64,000 nucleotides of DNA. Origin: Medicago truncatula. Taxonomy: Eukaryota > Streptophyta > Magnoliopsida > Fabales > Fabaceae. The stretch spans positions 44,345,832 to 44,409,831 of the forward strand of contig NC_053046.1 in assembly GCF_003473485.1 (NCBI RefSeq). Reading direction: 5' to 3'. The translations under genes and the position numbers were made by a program. Of the stretch, positions 1 to 11,570 are shown piece after piece. Position 1 is the first letter of the stretch. The number at the start of each line of letters is the position of its first letter. The notes below the pieces were generated by a model, which worked only from the letters and a program-made list of their open reading frames with translations, had not been told where the DNA came from and made no database searches.

Positions 1-530
1 CATATTAACAACACACATCAAATATTATATATGCATTACTTGGTATCCAAATCATACAAAATATCTATAAAGAAAGATGATGGTATTTTAACTCCAAGAG
101 TAGCTCAAAAGAGTTACTCTAAATCTCCACCTTGTATTTTGATTTAATATAACGGTTTTAAACTTGATTTTAATTATTAGTCGTGTGACCTTGTGATACA
201 CCTTCCCTCTAAATACCTAAATATGTTATTGAACTTGTCTTCTTTCATTCCCAGGAAAGTTGCATTCAATCTGCTACTATGTATGATACACCTTGAATTA
301 CATCGATCAATTATTCCACACTCGATCAATTAATTATTCAACCATTGGACTATTTGTTTTACATCTTTGCATTATTTTTCAATTGGAGTCAATTATTTGT
401 TCGTATTGATATTCAATTCATGTTTATATTTATCCGTTGATAAATACAAGCATCAATTGAACGTCAATTGTTCTATAACTTGACTACCAACATCCTTTGC
501 CAACAACTCAAATAAAACGTAGGATTGGCT
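1..530. other. AT-rich intergenic stretch
   Basis: I see no coding exon, RNA gene or element boundary here. Short ATCAATTA-type tracts recur between 300 and 460 but do not form a clean repeat. Confidence 0.5.
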
Positions 531-550
531 GTTTGGATCAGAGGACTTTT

Positions 551-684
551 CCACTCATACTTACATTATTTTTTATTTTATCTCTCTATTGCTTTGATTT
601 TCGTGCAAATACTTATTCTTTCTTTGCAAATTATGGTTGCCCCTATAAATTGTCAATTAAAAGTTGTTCAAATAACACTCATCT
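551..684 (-). repeat. MITE-like repeat, truncated copy 1 of 3
   Basis: This stretch reads in reverse orientation to copies at 42956-43132 and 60633-60808. It shares with them the phrase running from a short TCTCTCTATTGCTTTGATTT core to the end AAATAACACT. The other two copies are flanked by imperfect inverted ends of the form AGTGTTATTTGAACA and TGTTCAAATATCATT; this one lacks one end. Short reading frames here are by-products of the repeat. Confidence 0.55.
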
Positions 685-727
685 TTTTTGATTGAGTGAT
701 CTAAACTGCTTATGAACCAAAATATGT

Positions 728-905
728 CGTTGGGATGTTATGTCTTTGTCATAGAAAGACTTGACATAAAAATCCAAGCCCACATTTTTGAATTCAGAAT
801 GTAATTTAAGTTACCAAAAAAAATCAAAATGATAGGGTCAGGGCATTGATTTTGAGTCAACTAAGAAATTGCTAGGTGTGTTGTTTGCGAATACAACAAG
901 GGGCT
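728..905 (+). repeat. Dispersed repeat R, copy 1 of 4
   Basis: The block runs from GGATGTTATGTCT through GATAGGGTCAGGGCATTGAT to GCGAATACAACAAG. Related blocks occur at about 4830-5040 and 16340-16680 (same strand) and about 15950-16180 (opposite strand). All four lie around the DUF4408/DUF761-type genes, so it is either an old transposon fragment or part of the duplicated gene unit. Confidence 0.6.
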
Positions 906-1212
906 TAAAGGTCGATCAATTCGTACCAGTATACATCATTCACAACTTGTAAAAATGTTTAGCCAAAACATAATTTTAACCTCAAATTTTTTATTCTCAA
1001 ATTTTAATACCAATGTTATATCTGTATGTGACATTTGTAAAAAAAATAGTTGTATGGATACCATTATTCTTTAATATATTAGAGTGATCTCAGTTTTTTA
1101 TTGTACAATCATCATGTAGAAAAGATAAATATTTAATTCCTACAAGCCAAAGTGAAAATTCTAAGTGTCCTAAAATCTGAGAAACTTAAGGTTAGGTAAT
1201 ACTAATAAACTA

Positions 1213-1851
1213 CTAAATAACAAGCACAAGTGATTTATGATTCTGATCATAATCAAAATAAAACTTATTCTCAGCTCTTGAATCATAACAGAAAGTAGCT
1301 TTCATTTTTTTGATAAAATCCTCACATTTCTTATTTAGTTTCTCTGTCTCATCTTTATCAATTATCATAGGATCATTTTCCTCTTCTTCAATATTCATAT
1401 TTTCTTGTTCCACTATCACCAAACTCTTCACTTCTTCATCTTCTTCTGCTTCAATAACCACATTTTCTGGTTCTACCATGATCAAACTCTTTTCTTCTTG
1501 TTGGGATTCACTTTCCGTAACGTTATCACCACCAATTGGTTCTGTAATCTCTGATTCTGATATGTAAAATTCAAACCGGTTACTCTTCTCGCTGTCGAGG
1601 ACATGTTGAATGTTTTGATGAGTGGTTGATGAAGAGGGATTGATTAAATTTGAATATAATGCTATAAAAGCAAGAAGTGTATTGCAGAGAAGGAACATGT
1701 AAGTCTTTTCAATGATGTAGCTAAAGAATTGCATAAGGAATGGATTCAAGGACTGAGAGAGTAAAGGAAGAAAAGAAAAGAGAACACATAACAAAGAAAA
1801 AGAGAGCAGAAACTTGAGATTGTGAGATTGAAACAGCTTGAAAGAATACAT
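1213..1851 (-). CDS. DUF4408/DUF761-type membrane-anchored protein, paralogue A
   Basis: Intronless ORF of 212 aa. The first 75 residues are hydrophobic and look like two membrane segments (about residues 10-35 and 45-70), as in the plant DUF4408 N-terminal domain. The middle is very acidic (runs of E, with S and V) and probably disordered. The end carries the DUF761 signature LNKKCEDFIKKMKATFC followed by a KSLVLV tail. Family proteins are small plant proteins of unclear function; I give no role. Paralogues B (13885-14526) and C (21516-22091) share the same plan. The start was chosen because all three copies share a leader ending in AAGACATG and the sequence is alignable from Met onward. A TATA-like AATATATATG (as read on the plus strand) lies about 40 bases upstream. 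Confidence 0.85.
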   Translation of the reverse strand: MYSFKLFQSHNLKFLLSFSLLCVLFSFLPLLSQSLNPFLMQFFSYIIEKTYMFLLCNTLLAFIALYSNLINPSSSTTHQNIQHVLDSEKSNRFEFYISESEITEPIGGDNVTESESQQEEKSLIMVEPENVVIEAEEDEEVKSLVIVEQENMNIEEEENDPMIIDKDETEKLNKKCEDFIKKMKATFCYDSRAENKFYFDYDQNHKSLVLVI

Positions 1852-1900
1852 GTCTTGTCTTGTGTTCTTTGAACCTTAAATAAACCTTTGAATATATATG
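1852..1900 (-). promoter_or_regulatory. Conserved leader and TATA-like box of paralogue A
   Basis: Read on the minus strand, an ATATATATT box is followed by a leader rich in TTCAAAGAACACAAGACA before the ATG. Paralogue B has the same order (TATA tract, GTTCAAACAACATAAGAC, ATG) and paralogue C has CAAACAAACATAAGAC, ATG. Conservation across copies supports a real core promoter and leader. Confidence 0.5.
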
Positions 1901-2514
1901 CTGCTATCTATGACATGTCTTGCTGCTATATATTGTGAAAGGTAGGAGGTGTGAAAAGGAATGTGTGGGACCACAGAAATTACTTGGAAAATGTCTCTCA
2001 CAATTTTGATGACTTTGATTGGGGGACAATATCCCAAGTCAGTCAACTAGCTTTTTTAATCATTTAATTAAAAAAGGAAGTTAAAATTTCAACAACGCGT
2101 GAAAAGTTTTAAAACAGCAAACTCATTGTAACTTACCAATTGTATTTTCACTAATCAATCTATTAGGCAAACTAAAATTAGCCTAAAAATGTGTGTTTTT
2201 CTAAGATCTTCTGTTCATGGTTTGCCTCTTAATTTAAAACTTCAATTTTATGAGACCATTTTATTTGTTCATCCATATACAAGTTAAGATTTGGAATGAT
2301 TGATCAACGGTGAAGTCTAATTTCTAAAGAGTAATTTTGGGAGATAAATTAAATTGACTCTACTAACATAATATATTTTGCCAGATAAACTCGACCACAA
2401 GTAGAGAATCAGGTATTTCCCAAAAATAATAGTATATTGTTAGAGGAATATTAGTCAATAAGTAAACTATAAACTATTAAAAAAAAAATCCTACTCTAGT
2501 TAAATTATTGGCAA
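1901..2514. other. Upstream flank sharing duplicated sequence
   Basis: The part from about 2140 to 2230 (AATCTATTAGGCAAACTAAA and onward) resembles 22681-22860 and 27550-27640. It is therefore a third, older copy of the left end of the large duplicated block. No gene is visible. Confidence 0.5.
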
Positions 2515-2656
2515 GCAAAAAGGAAATAGGTCAAAACACAAAGATCACAAGTAACATTGACTAATACCAATTGAACTTATAATTGAACTAGAGAATAGAT
2601 CAAAACACAAAGATCACAAGCAAAAAGGAAATAGGTCAAAACACAAAGATCACAAG
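2515..2656 (+). repeat. Three-copy short tandem or interspersed repeat
   Basis: A 37-base unit (GCAAAAAGGAAATAGGTCAA ... AAGATCACAAG) occurs at 2515-2551 and 2620-2656, with a shortened copy at 2594-2620. The spacer carries ATTGAACTAGAGAATA-like sequence that also recurs after the last unit. Confidence 0.8.
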
Positions 2657-2696
2657 TTACTCAACTAGAGAATAATCAACTTGAGACGGTAGATGT

Positions 2697-3863
2697 CTAA
2701 AATACCAATTGAACTTGACGAAATTTGTTCCACGAGGAGGTGTTGGAAGTGTAATGCATTTTTGCAATTTTTCTTTCTCTTCCCATGAATACACAACATT
2801 TTGTAGAAAAAAGACTCATGACATACATAGAGTTACTCTCATATCCCCACCTGCTTGGGTTGCTCATTGCACAACAACTTCCCGGCATCATATTCGTAGT
2901 ATAAAGTAATGCAATGTTGCCTAAAGTTTTCAGTTTGACATAACTCATGGTTGAGAAGTCTATCTTATACACTTTCAATATTGTGCTCAACATTAATTCA
3001 ACCACTAAAAGTTGCTCAATCTTAGGTATATGTAAAGTCGTTAATTGACAGTACTCTTCAATTTTAGAAATCTTATATTTGCAGAGTTCAAGCTAAATAC
3101 CCCTATGTTGGCCTTATTAGTGATGACATATATTATACTATGCAAAAGCACAAAGTCAACAACCACACCTAAATTTTCCTTGGTCGAATAAGTAACCCAA
3201 CCACAACTTCTAGAATGATAGACATGCAAACGACTTTTGTATAAAATCACCAAGACAAATTCCTCACAACATTTGTCAAAAGCAAGCAAGGCACGGTCAA
3301 TTAAAATATAGTTGATTTCAAAGTTAGGGGCATTGATTAACTTCTTTATTCTTGTAAATGGGTTGATTAGCATAAGTGTATTAGTGTGGCACTCCGCCAA
3401 GATAAAATATCCGACATAAGACACAATATATTGATGGTATAAGAAGAAATGATCCATCATCTTCGAGCAATAAAATTTTTGGTAGTTTTATTTAGGATAA
3501 TTTTATCAGCCCAAGTCTATTTATATCTATAACAATTGTTAATTTAAACAAAATGTGCAGCCAACTTTCTCTAATATTTTATTCTTATAGACACCCTTCC
3601 TATATATATAAAATTTAGGGGAAATTTGGTTTGACTATAGACACACCAAGCCTTATACTACCCCGCCCATGGATACAATATGGATATTTATGAGAATACT
3701 CATCATTGGATCCAAGACACCATATTTTCAAAAGATGTGGGTCGTGCCACCTATCCAACTTCCAACCCAGAATAGTTTCCTTTTAGATCGATGTTTATTT
3801 TCTTTGGAAAAACTTCATGCAAATAAATGTTTGGCATCCTCCAATTTAAACTCAACCTTCTAG
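2697..3863 (-). pseudogene. KIB/DUF295-type F-box protein relic
   Basis: Three broken pieces line up on the minus strand in the order expected for the DUF295 (KIB1-4 beta-propeller) region. The first, about 3863-3660, has LPKKI-like and MMSILINIHI-like phrases with several stops. The second (3460-3041) contains LINPFTRIKKLINAP and a long propeller-like stretch. The third (3005-2697) contains VYKIDFSTMSYVKLKTLG and SNPSRWGYESNSMYV. The second and third pieces are joined by a frameshift near 3010-3040, and no F-box remains upstream. KIB-type proteins normally act as substrate adaptors of SCF ubiquitin ligases; this copy cannot make an intact one. Assignment rests on recognised family phrases, not a search. 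Confidence 0.75.
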
Positions 3864-4254
3864 TTCTAGATGATGGCACAAACAAAGCATCAAACTTGTA
3901 TGTATATACTACGAAGAAGAAAAACACTTATAAGATGAGAACAAATTGACAAAGTTAACATGACATGTATTTCAACAAGAAGCTTCAAAGGGCAATATTG
4001 GTGGTTGATAGGAACACACCTCATGTTTATTCTACAAAGAGATAGAATAAAGAATGCAACATAACGGGCGTGGAAAGACGGACACGTGGGTGATGAAACA
4101 AATTAATCTACTAGGTTAAACCAATCAAAGTTTAAACAGGAAAATTGTTTTTTTTTTCTCTGAGAACGAGTACAATATTGGAAGTAATTGATTTGGGTAC
4201 AAACCAATTTAGAATGTTCTACTTCAGCTTTTGTCTGTCTTGCAGCATAGTTTT
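3864..4254. other. Intergenic, nothing recognised
   Basis: No coding or repeat boundary is visible. A single GACACGTGGG motif near 4080-4090 resembles a G-box/ABRE core but no gene is placed to use it. Confidence 0.4.
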
Positions 4255-4420
4255 ACATCATATTTATGGTTCTGTAATCTCTTGTTCTGAAAACTAAAAT
4301 TCCAAAATGCTCAATGCTTTTATGAGTGGTTGATGAAAAGGAATTGATTAGAGTAGAAAACAATGTTATAAAAGCAAGACGGTATTGTAGAGATGGAACA
4401 TGTCTCTTTAGTTTTTTTAG
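4255..4420 (-). pseudogene. Fragment of a DUF4408/DUF761-type paralogue
   Basis: On the minus strand the sequence tracks the middle of paralogue B: ACATGTTCC..., then CTTGCTTTTATA..., then TCATCAACCACTCAT, then AGAGATTACAGAACC. It matches the second membrane segment and the start of the acidic region but contains frame breaks and has no start or DUF761 end. It is a decayed duplicate within the cluster. Confidence 0.75.
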
Positions 4421-4829
4421 GTTGTCTTTAAAGAACTATCGATAATTTATCCAATAAAATTTAATCAAACTAGTGAAACCGTAAATTGAGCAAAAATTAG
4501 TTGCAATAGTCAAGGTTTCCAAACAGGAAAAAAAGTCTCAAGTAAAGTTCTACAATTTGGGGATCTTGGCCGCAACACAATAGTTTTTTATATGTTGTCT
4601 AAATCGCAATGCAATCATAATTGAGGCCGCATTTTGATAGTAATTGATATCAATACCACAAACCTTTCTAAAACCCAATTAGTTACTCTAATTTAAGTCT
4701 TTATGTAATTTCGGGTCTAGCAATACTTGTAAAAAAAGTTGTTATTTCATTTTCACTTCATAATTTAAGTAATCGTGTTATATTTGTTTGTTATCCATTC
4801 ATTTTGTTTAGTCAATTAGAGTGTTGGAT

Positions 4830-5040
4830 ACTTGGATGTTATGTCTCTGCTTGGAACGATTTTATTGTCGATGAAGGATAGAGCCAAGTCCACATTATTT
4901 AATTGTAGAAAATGTAACTTCCCTTAAAAATCAAAATGGTAGGGTCAGGGCATTGATTTCGTTGTAGACTTTGAGTCAATTAAGAAATTTCTAGGTAAGT
5001 TATTTGTAAAGACAACAAAGTCAACTCAAATGAAATGAGC
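4830..5040 (+). repeat. Dispersed repeat R, copy 2 of 4
   Basis: It shares GGATGTTATGTCTCT, the phrase AAAATGGTAGGGTCAGGGCA and the end AAATTTCTAGG with the copies near 728, 15950 and 16340. It sits just downstream of the decayed DUF4408/DUF761 fragment. Confidence 0.6.
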
Positions 5041-5806
5041 TGGAAGCTGTTAGAGTGATCTAAGTCCTATTCTTCACACTGCATAAGGTCGGTCAATTCA
5101 TACCGTAGCAAACTGTTAGAAAAATGAACTATTTAACTAACAAAATAATTGCTCTCTCCCTTAAAAAAAACAAAATAATTGTTCTCCTTCAAAAACAAAG
5201 ACAAAATAATAGTTCTTTTTTTTTTTTTTTTTTTTCATTGAGAGTGTAGTTTTCAGTCAATTTTGACTTAAAGTCACCTCTCCTTCTATTTTTTTTTTTC
5301 TCTATTTTAATCTAAAAAAGTGTTTTTAATATAGATCAATTTTTTTTATTTCATAGTTTGAGTGCGGTGATGTATTGTTCAGTACTTTTATGTCATTGTT
5401 TGATATTCCGTCTTGTTGCAGTGTTCAATTAATTTAAATTGAAAGATCAATTATTCAATCAATGATCTGAATTGCAGATCTGGAGCCATGAATAAAATTG
5501 GAATTTCATGTGTGGTAGTGATTATCACGTCATCGAATTAGTGACGTGGCAGTGATTAAGTTGGTCAAAGGACGAAATTTTAAATGATTAATGATTGCAA
5601 GGCTAGTTTGTAAGGATTAGCGAATACAACGACCAATTTTTAAACGACCCCTAATTGCAAGGATGAAATACATATTTAAACCTTTTAAAATTTTATTGTA
5701 TTATTTGTAAACATTTGTATGTTATAAGTTTGTTGTCATATTTATTCCTTAGGTTTTAAGTCATGTTAAATGATGTACTATGTCAATTTTCAATTTGAAT
5801 GAATAT

Positions 5807-5845
<39 letters not shown>

Positions 5846-6000
5846 TTAAAAAAACAAGAAAAAATACTTTAGTACATACAATTGTCCCCAAATAGGTGTT
5901 TTAGGAACCCAGATGAAATGCATGCATGCACAATAGCTTGCTAGGATTCGTTTACCTCACCATTTTCATCTTCTAATTAATAGTGAACAACCACATTTCA
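5041..6000. other. Intergenic stretch with long poly-T tracts
   Basis: A T tract of about 33 bases lies at 5811-5843 and a shorter one near 5218-5236. The phrase GATACAATTGTCCCCAA-like at 5875-5895 recurs near 11080-11100 beyond the JmjC relic. I see no gene before 6001. Confidence 0.5.
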
Positions 6001-9000
6001 ATGGCGGAGGAAGATAACAACAACATTGGAAAATCAAAGTCACCAGCTTCAACCGAACCTTCACTGTTGTTCAATGACGCCGTTTCAGCGGCGCCAACAT
6101 TCAAAGTAGGCAGTGTTTCGTAATGGCAGCCGCAGCAGCAGAAGAGTCTGTTCCTGATCAAGATAAACAAGCTATGAATGTTGGCGCAGCTGAAACTGTG
6201 TCGTTGAATAACGGTGAAAATTTGGTTGAAGCTGGTGATGTGGCAGCCGCGGTAGCAGAAGAATCTGTTCCTGATCAAGAAAAACAAGCTATGAATGTTG
6301 GCGCCAATACGGTGGAGTTGCTGTTGACGGACGATGAAATGGCAGCTAGGGATTCTTCCTCAGTTAAAGCTGCTATGGAGATAATGAAACGCGGAAGAAG
6401 GAGTTTTGCAGACATTCGGAAGAGGAAGATGGATGAAGAAGTGTTGTTAGTGAGCAGAACAAAGGAAGAAAGAGACGTGGAAGCTGGAGGCTCTTCATCA
6501 TTTCAACCGGAGAGAAAGAAATGCGGCAGAAAGAGAAAATCGGAGAAGGAAACCACCGAAAATGAGGTTCCACAAAACTCTTTCTAAATTGAAAGAAAGC
6601 GATGTTGCCGAGGCATGTCCTGTGTGTTGTAATAATTGCAATTGTAAAGCGTGCTTACGATCTTCTAAACTCATTAATGTCGGTGATCCTCCCTTCTTCT
6701 ACATTAACTATTCTTATGATTTTTCTGTATTGTATATTTGAAATGTATCCATCTGGTTTACTATAGGAAATGAAGCATAAGGTCGAAACCAACAGCAATG
6801 AGGAAGTTGAGTTCTCGAAGAATATTCTGAAAGGACTTCTTCCACATTTAAGAGGGTTGGATGAAGAACAAATGATTTAGAAGGAAAGAGAAGCCAAGAT
6901 ACAAGGTATTCCTTTATAGTCAGAGATCATTTTTAGTTTTATATATTTTTCATTTTATAATTTGATTTTGGGATGTGAATTACAGGCCTCTCTCTCACTC
7001 TCAATGCTAAATATAAAACCGGCGGATTATTCTAAAGATGCGCGTGTGTTCTGGTAAGGACTGATTTGGTATATTAATCAATGTTTTCTTTACTTATCTA
7101 ATGCTTTATAGTGACAATGTTGGCTTCACACTTTTTATAGTGACAACTGCAAAACATCAATATTTGACTACCGCAGAAGCTGCACAAAATGCCCTTTTAA
7201 CCTTTGTCTCCTCTGTTGTTGTGAGCTCCGTGGTGGGAAGCTTCTAGGTGGTCCAGATCCATTGAGCTTCAGTATATTTTCCGAGGTCGTGATTATCTAT
7301 ATGGTGGAATTGAAGAAAAACAGGTTAAAGAAAATGTATCACAGGCTGAGGATGAATCTATGACTCATGAGTGGTCAAGATCTGGGTGGCTAGCAGATGG
7401 CGATGGTAGCATTCCCTGTCCAAAAGTCGATAATGAATGTCATCATGGTTTCCTTGAACTGAGAAGGATACTTCCTCCGAATTGCATCTCCGAGTTACTA
7501 TGTAAAGCAAACGAACTTGCAGAAACATTTAAGCTTCAAGATGTAAAGGAGACTTGTGATACTAGGTGTTCTTGCTTGAAACCTGTTAGTAACGCCGATG
7601 ATATAGGCAATAACACGAGGAAGGCAGCTTTATATGAAAATTCAAGTGATAGATTTTTATACTGTCCTAGGGCTGTAGATCTACACCATGGAGATTTAAG
7701 ACATTTTCAATGGCACTGGAGCAAAGGGGAGCCTGTAATTGTCAGAAATGTACTTGAATATACATCTGGTTTAAGCTGGGAACCAAAAGTCATGTGGCGT
7801 TCATTCTGTCAAAAAACCAATTCTAAATACGATGAAGTTTTGGATGGGAAGGCTGTTAATTGCATAGATTGGTGTGAGGTTTGTTTGATTTCTCAATGGA
7901 ATTCATGTTTATTATCTTTGTGTGATACTTGTTTCTAATTTATTTAACCAGTGTTCTTAAACTTGTTTCTAATTATCTTTGCACTTGTCACATTGTTTTT
8001 CCCACATTTTCAACAAATGCGACTTCACACTTCTCATTCAATATCTTGTAATCTTATCTTTTAAATTGGTCTAAATTTTTTGATGTTGGGTGTCCCAATT
8101 TGTTTTTGGATTACATATCCAGATTATTTATCCCAAATTGCCTAACAGTCTTGGGCGAATTGTAACAGCCTTTGCTTGATAGTCTATTCTGTGGCTAGTA
8201 ATTTCTTTATTTTTATTTTAGTTGTTCATTGAATGCAGAGAGACATTAATATCCACCGATTCTTCACTGGTTACACAAGGGGTCGCAACTCGCAAGGACT
8301 GGCTTAATTGGCCTGAGGTGTTGAAATTGAAAGATTGGCCTCCTTCTGATTTATTTCAGGAACGTTTACCTCGTCATCATGCTGAGTTCATAACTTCCTT
8401 GCCTTATAAAGAATATACAAATCCATTTAGTGGTTCTCTCAACCTTGCTGTGAAGTTGCCGGATTATTGTGTAAAGCCTGACATGGGGCCAAGAACATAT
8501 ATTGCTTATGGATTTCCTCAGGATCTTGGACGCGGGGATTCCGTGACTAAGCTCCATTGTAATGTGTTTGATGCAGTATGCTTCGAAACCTTTTTGTCTT
8601 TCCTGTCATGAACCTCTTAATTATTTGAGTTTTTTTTCTTCTTTTTCTTTCCGAAAGTTTTTAATGTTATTTTGAACCGATACCGTATTAAAAAGTACAT
8701 AATTTACAGGACATGTGTGTTTTTGTTTTGTAAGCCATTGCATTTATCTGTTCATTTTCTTAGGAGCTGAATGTTGTGTAGTTTCAAGTACAAGTCATAA
8801 TTTTTTGTCCATTGCACTGTCATAGATAATTTCATAATTTGATTTGTGGTGTTTTGGTAATTAATGATTCGAAAAAGAATTCTTTTTACGACTAGTGACA
8901 TAAACTTCAAAGTATTCTTACGACATGAATAACGAATGACACATTGCACTGTCGAAGTGAATATTTTATTATGAGGAAAATTAAATGTTTTCTTTTTTTT

Positions 9001-9606
9001 GTAATTTGACTATAAGGTAAATGTGTTGACGCATATCGCTAAAGTGGAACTGAAACCTGAGGAAATTAATGTCATTAAGAAATTGAGACAGAAGCACCTT
9101 GAGCAAGATAAGAGGGACCTTTATGGTGATCGAGAGGTGGTTGAAATATTTCATCGACACTCCGACACTAATGATAGTGACTTGGTGGTTGGAGGGGACC
9201 CCTTAGAAGGTGCTCTCTGGGATATTTTTCGGAGAGAGGATGTACCCAAATTGAAGGAATATATAAAAAAGCATTTCAGAGAGTTCAGACATGTCAATTG
9301 CAGTCCTTTAAAGCAGGTAAAATCAGCTTAGACAATTTTCCATTATCTAGCTCTATGGATGCCCCTCGTGATCATTTACTTTCTCTGCTGCTAACATAAT
9401 CTACAAATATCCTATACTTTTTCCGAGTTAAGATTCAAATATACATGCCACAAAGGAATGGGCGAAGGATCCAGCTTGTAATGAATAATAGTTGCTTGTT
9501 GTTGTGTTTTCTTGAAAGAGATATCCTTCGGTAATGTAGGTTATTGACCCCATTCATGATCAGACCATTTATCTGACTATGGAGCATAAGATGAAACTTA
9601 AGGAGG
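6001..9606 (+). pseudogene. JMJ25/IBM1-like JmjC histone demethylase relic
   Basis: Pieces appear in family order. They are a lysine-rich N-terminus (6001-6586, interrupted by a stop and restart at 6121-6125), a RING-like CPVCCNNCNCKACLRSS (about 6615-6670) and EEQMI then a stop at 6878. Next come CDNCKTSIFDYRRSCTKC (about 7140-7200), a long cysteine-containing region (7360-7880) and the JmjC domain in exons near 8240-8576, 9018-9315 and 9541-9606. Plausible GT-AG introns separate the later exons. There is a frameshift near 8285-8310, a stop where the family has EEYG (about 9607), and the C-terminal JmjC part with the last iron-binding His is absent. The first iron motif reads [10 protein letters not shown] where the family has H-x-D, so the iron-binding Asp is Asn. 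Intact relatives remove H3K9 methylation in the nucleus; this copy should be inactive. Confidence 0.8.
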
Positions 9607-11208
9607 AGTAAGGTTAGTAGTATTTATAAATATTTCTTTGTTGTTTATGGAATGGACTGATTTGATCACTTTGTTGACATTTTTTTACATTGACTTGTAG
9701 GATTGCAAACTTGAGGTCTTTTAGTTATGAAATTGCATGCTTACATTTCTTTATTATCCTGTTCGATTTTCTGTCGAAGGCATTGATAGATTATATCTTA
9801 TGTACAATTTAGAATTTGAGTATATTGTGTATATCGTGAAAATTGATGATTGCGATTATATTTACAGGTCTGGGAAAACCAAGGTATCCACATGATTAGA
9901 TTTGGTAATCTTGGGTTCTTTCTTTATAACAAAACAGAAAGGTTCCATATTTTGTTTTAACTGGTGCATTTTGATGAGGTATATTTGAAACATTGTATGC
10001 TGACTTGTATTCGTGTGGGTTTAAGTATCGTAACTTGGAAGTACCTATGGTGCTAACTATCAGCAGTTGCTAATGTGAACATTATATGCTGAGTTGCATT
10101 TCCTTGTTGCATCATGTTTTGCGAAATGTGGGAGATGTTCATTTGATGTCCTGTAATTGTTTTTGCTACTAAAACATACATTCTGGATTTCCAGTGAATG
10201 ATAATGGAACGATTGTTGTTGTATGTAGCGAACAAAAACATCACTTAGATGCATGAACTATTAACAATTGTTAGATCTTGCGTTTGTAGGAAAACATGGG
10301 TGGATTAAAATAAGAAGGATCACTATATAGTGAGATACTTCCCAATGTTTTTTTATTTTTGAGGGATTCCCAATGTTTAGATCACGAGACACTTTAAATG
10401 TTTTTTTGTTTCCAAACACAAAACATGTTTGGTCTAGTTAGTTTGTTTTAATTTGTTATGAAGACACATGTATATCTGTTATGAAGAATATTTAAAACAT
10501 GAGAAAATAACTAATAGTCGTTGATGATAATTTAGTCAATGCATTAGAAACCTAAAAACAAAATGTAAAGGGTTTGAAAATTAGACAACTGGCTATTTGT
10601 GAGTGACTGAAAGGTTGCCATTAACTGTTTTTGAGGTCACTCTTGTGAAGGATAGAAATCTTCATGTCGAATTCGAGGTCATTCAACACACAAATGACAT
10701 TCAGCGATCGAAGAGCAGAGATCATTCTGCCCGTGTGAGTCCAGATCAGCTTTTGAGTGTGTGTTGTACTGCTATACGTCTCTGCTTGATTTTTGTTGTC
10801 TTTTACTCTTGTTTCTTGATCCCATGAATGGCCTAATGCTAATGCTGTAGTGGAAGCACATTTCTTGGGTTCTTTTTGTTTCTAAAGTTCTGGTATAATA
10901 ACCTTTAAAAAATATGCATGACACTCTGATTTTTAATGGAACCATCAATCTTTACTGTGAATTTTCCGGCAGCATGGTTCCTAAAACGAACGGTACTAAT
11001 TTTTAATGGAAACATCAATTAAACTTTTAAGAAAAATAAACTATTTAATGGCTACTAACAAAATAAATAATTTAGTAGATACAATTGTCCCCAATTAGGT
11101 TTAGATGAATCTTTCCCACCACAACTGTGGTTTTGTATTTCATAGCAAGTTAAGAAAATCATCATAGTTTGAAGGAATAACAACTGCTGCAAGTTGTTCC
11201 GGAATTAC
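9607..11208. other. Intergenic after the JmjC relic
   Basis: I searched for the missing JmjC C-terminus (PWTF, AGCPHQV and VALDFVSPENV-type phrases) and did not find it. A 74-aa frame at 10603-10827 has no family I recognise. The end of the stretch (about 11030-11100) resembles 5120-5150 and 5875-5895. Confidence 0.5.
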
Positions 11209-11570
11209 CAGGGACAGTTTATTTGCCACACTGTGCTGGAAATTTGCCAAACTCTCTTCCGTTGAAGGTGAAGCAGGTGCATTATTAGAGGCGTTGAAGC
11301 TTGCATCCAATAAAGGTTTTGAGCGAGTTGTGTTTGAGAGTGATTCGCAAAGTTTAGTGAATGCAATTTACTCGAATGCTCAAGGCACGAATTTTAGTGC
11401 TATCGTTTCTTGTATGTCATACCAGTAAAATTTTGAGTGTAAATTTGTTAGAACACAGTCGAATATGACTACTCATATCCTTGTGAGGATGGCCATTTCT
11501 TGGACTAAGTCATCAAATATGAAAGAGAAATGTAATAATAAAATTAGTGCTTTTGTATTAGGAAATTCAA
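11209..11570 (+). pseudogene. RNase H-like (RVT_3) domain relic
   Basis: One frame reads GEAGALLEALKLASNKGF, then RVVFESDSQSLVNAIYSN, typical of the RNase H-like domain found at the end of plant LINE polyproteins and in their domesticated relatives. A stop follows at about 11429, and the next residues (RTQSNMTTHIL-) match the family's C-terminal part in the same general register. It is a short decayed remnant. Confidence 0.7.

Noticed and set aside
1310..1567. Ser-rich frame opposite paralogue A, and similar frames at 14161-14492 and 36988-37293
   Set aside because: They are antisense shadows of Glu-rich coding sequence (GAA/GAG read backward gives Ser and Phe codons).
10603..10827. 74-aa frame as missing C-terminus of the JmjC relic
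   Set aside because: It lacks every conserved phrase of that region (PWTF, CPHQV, ALDFVSPENV).
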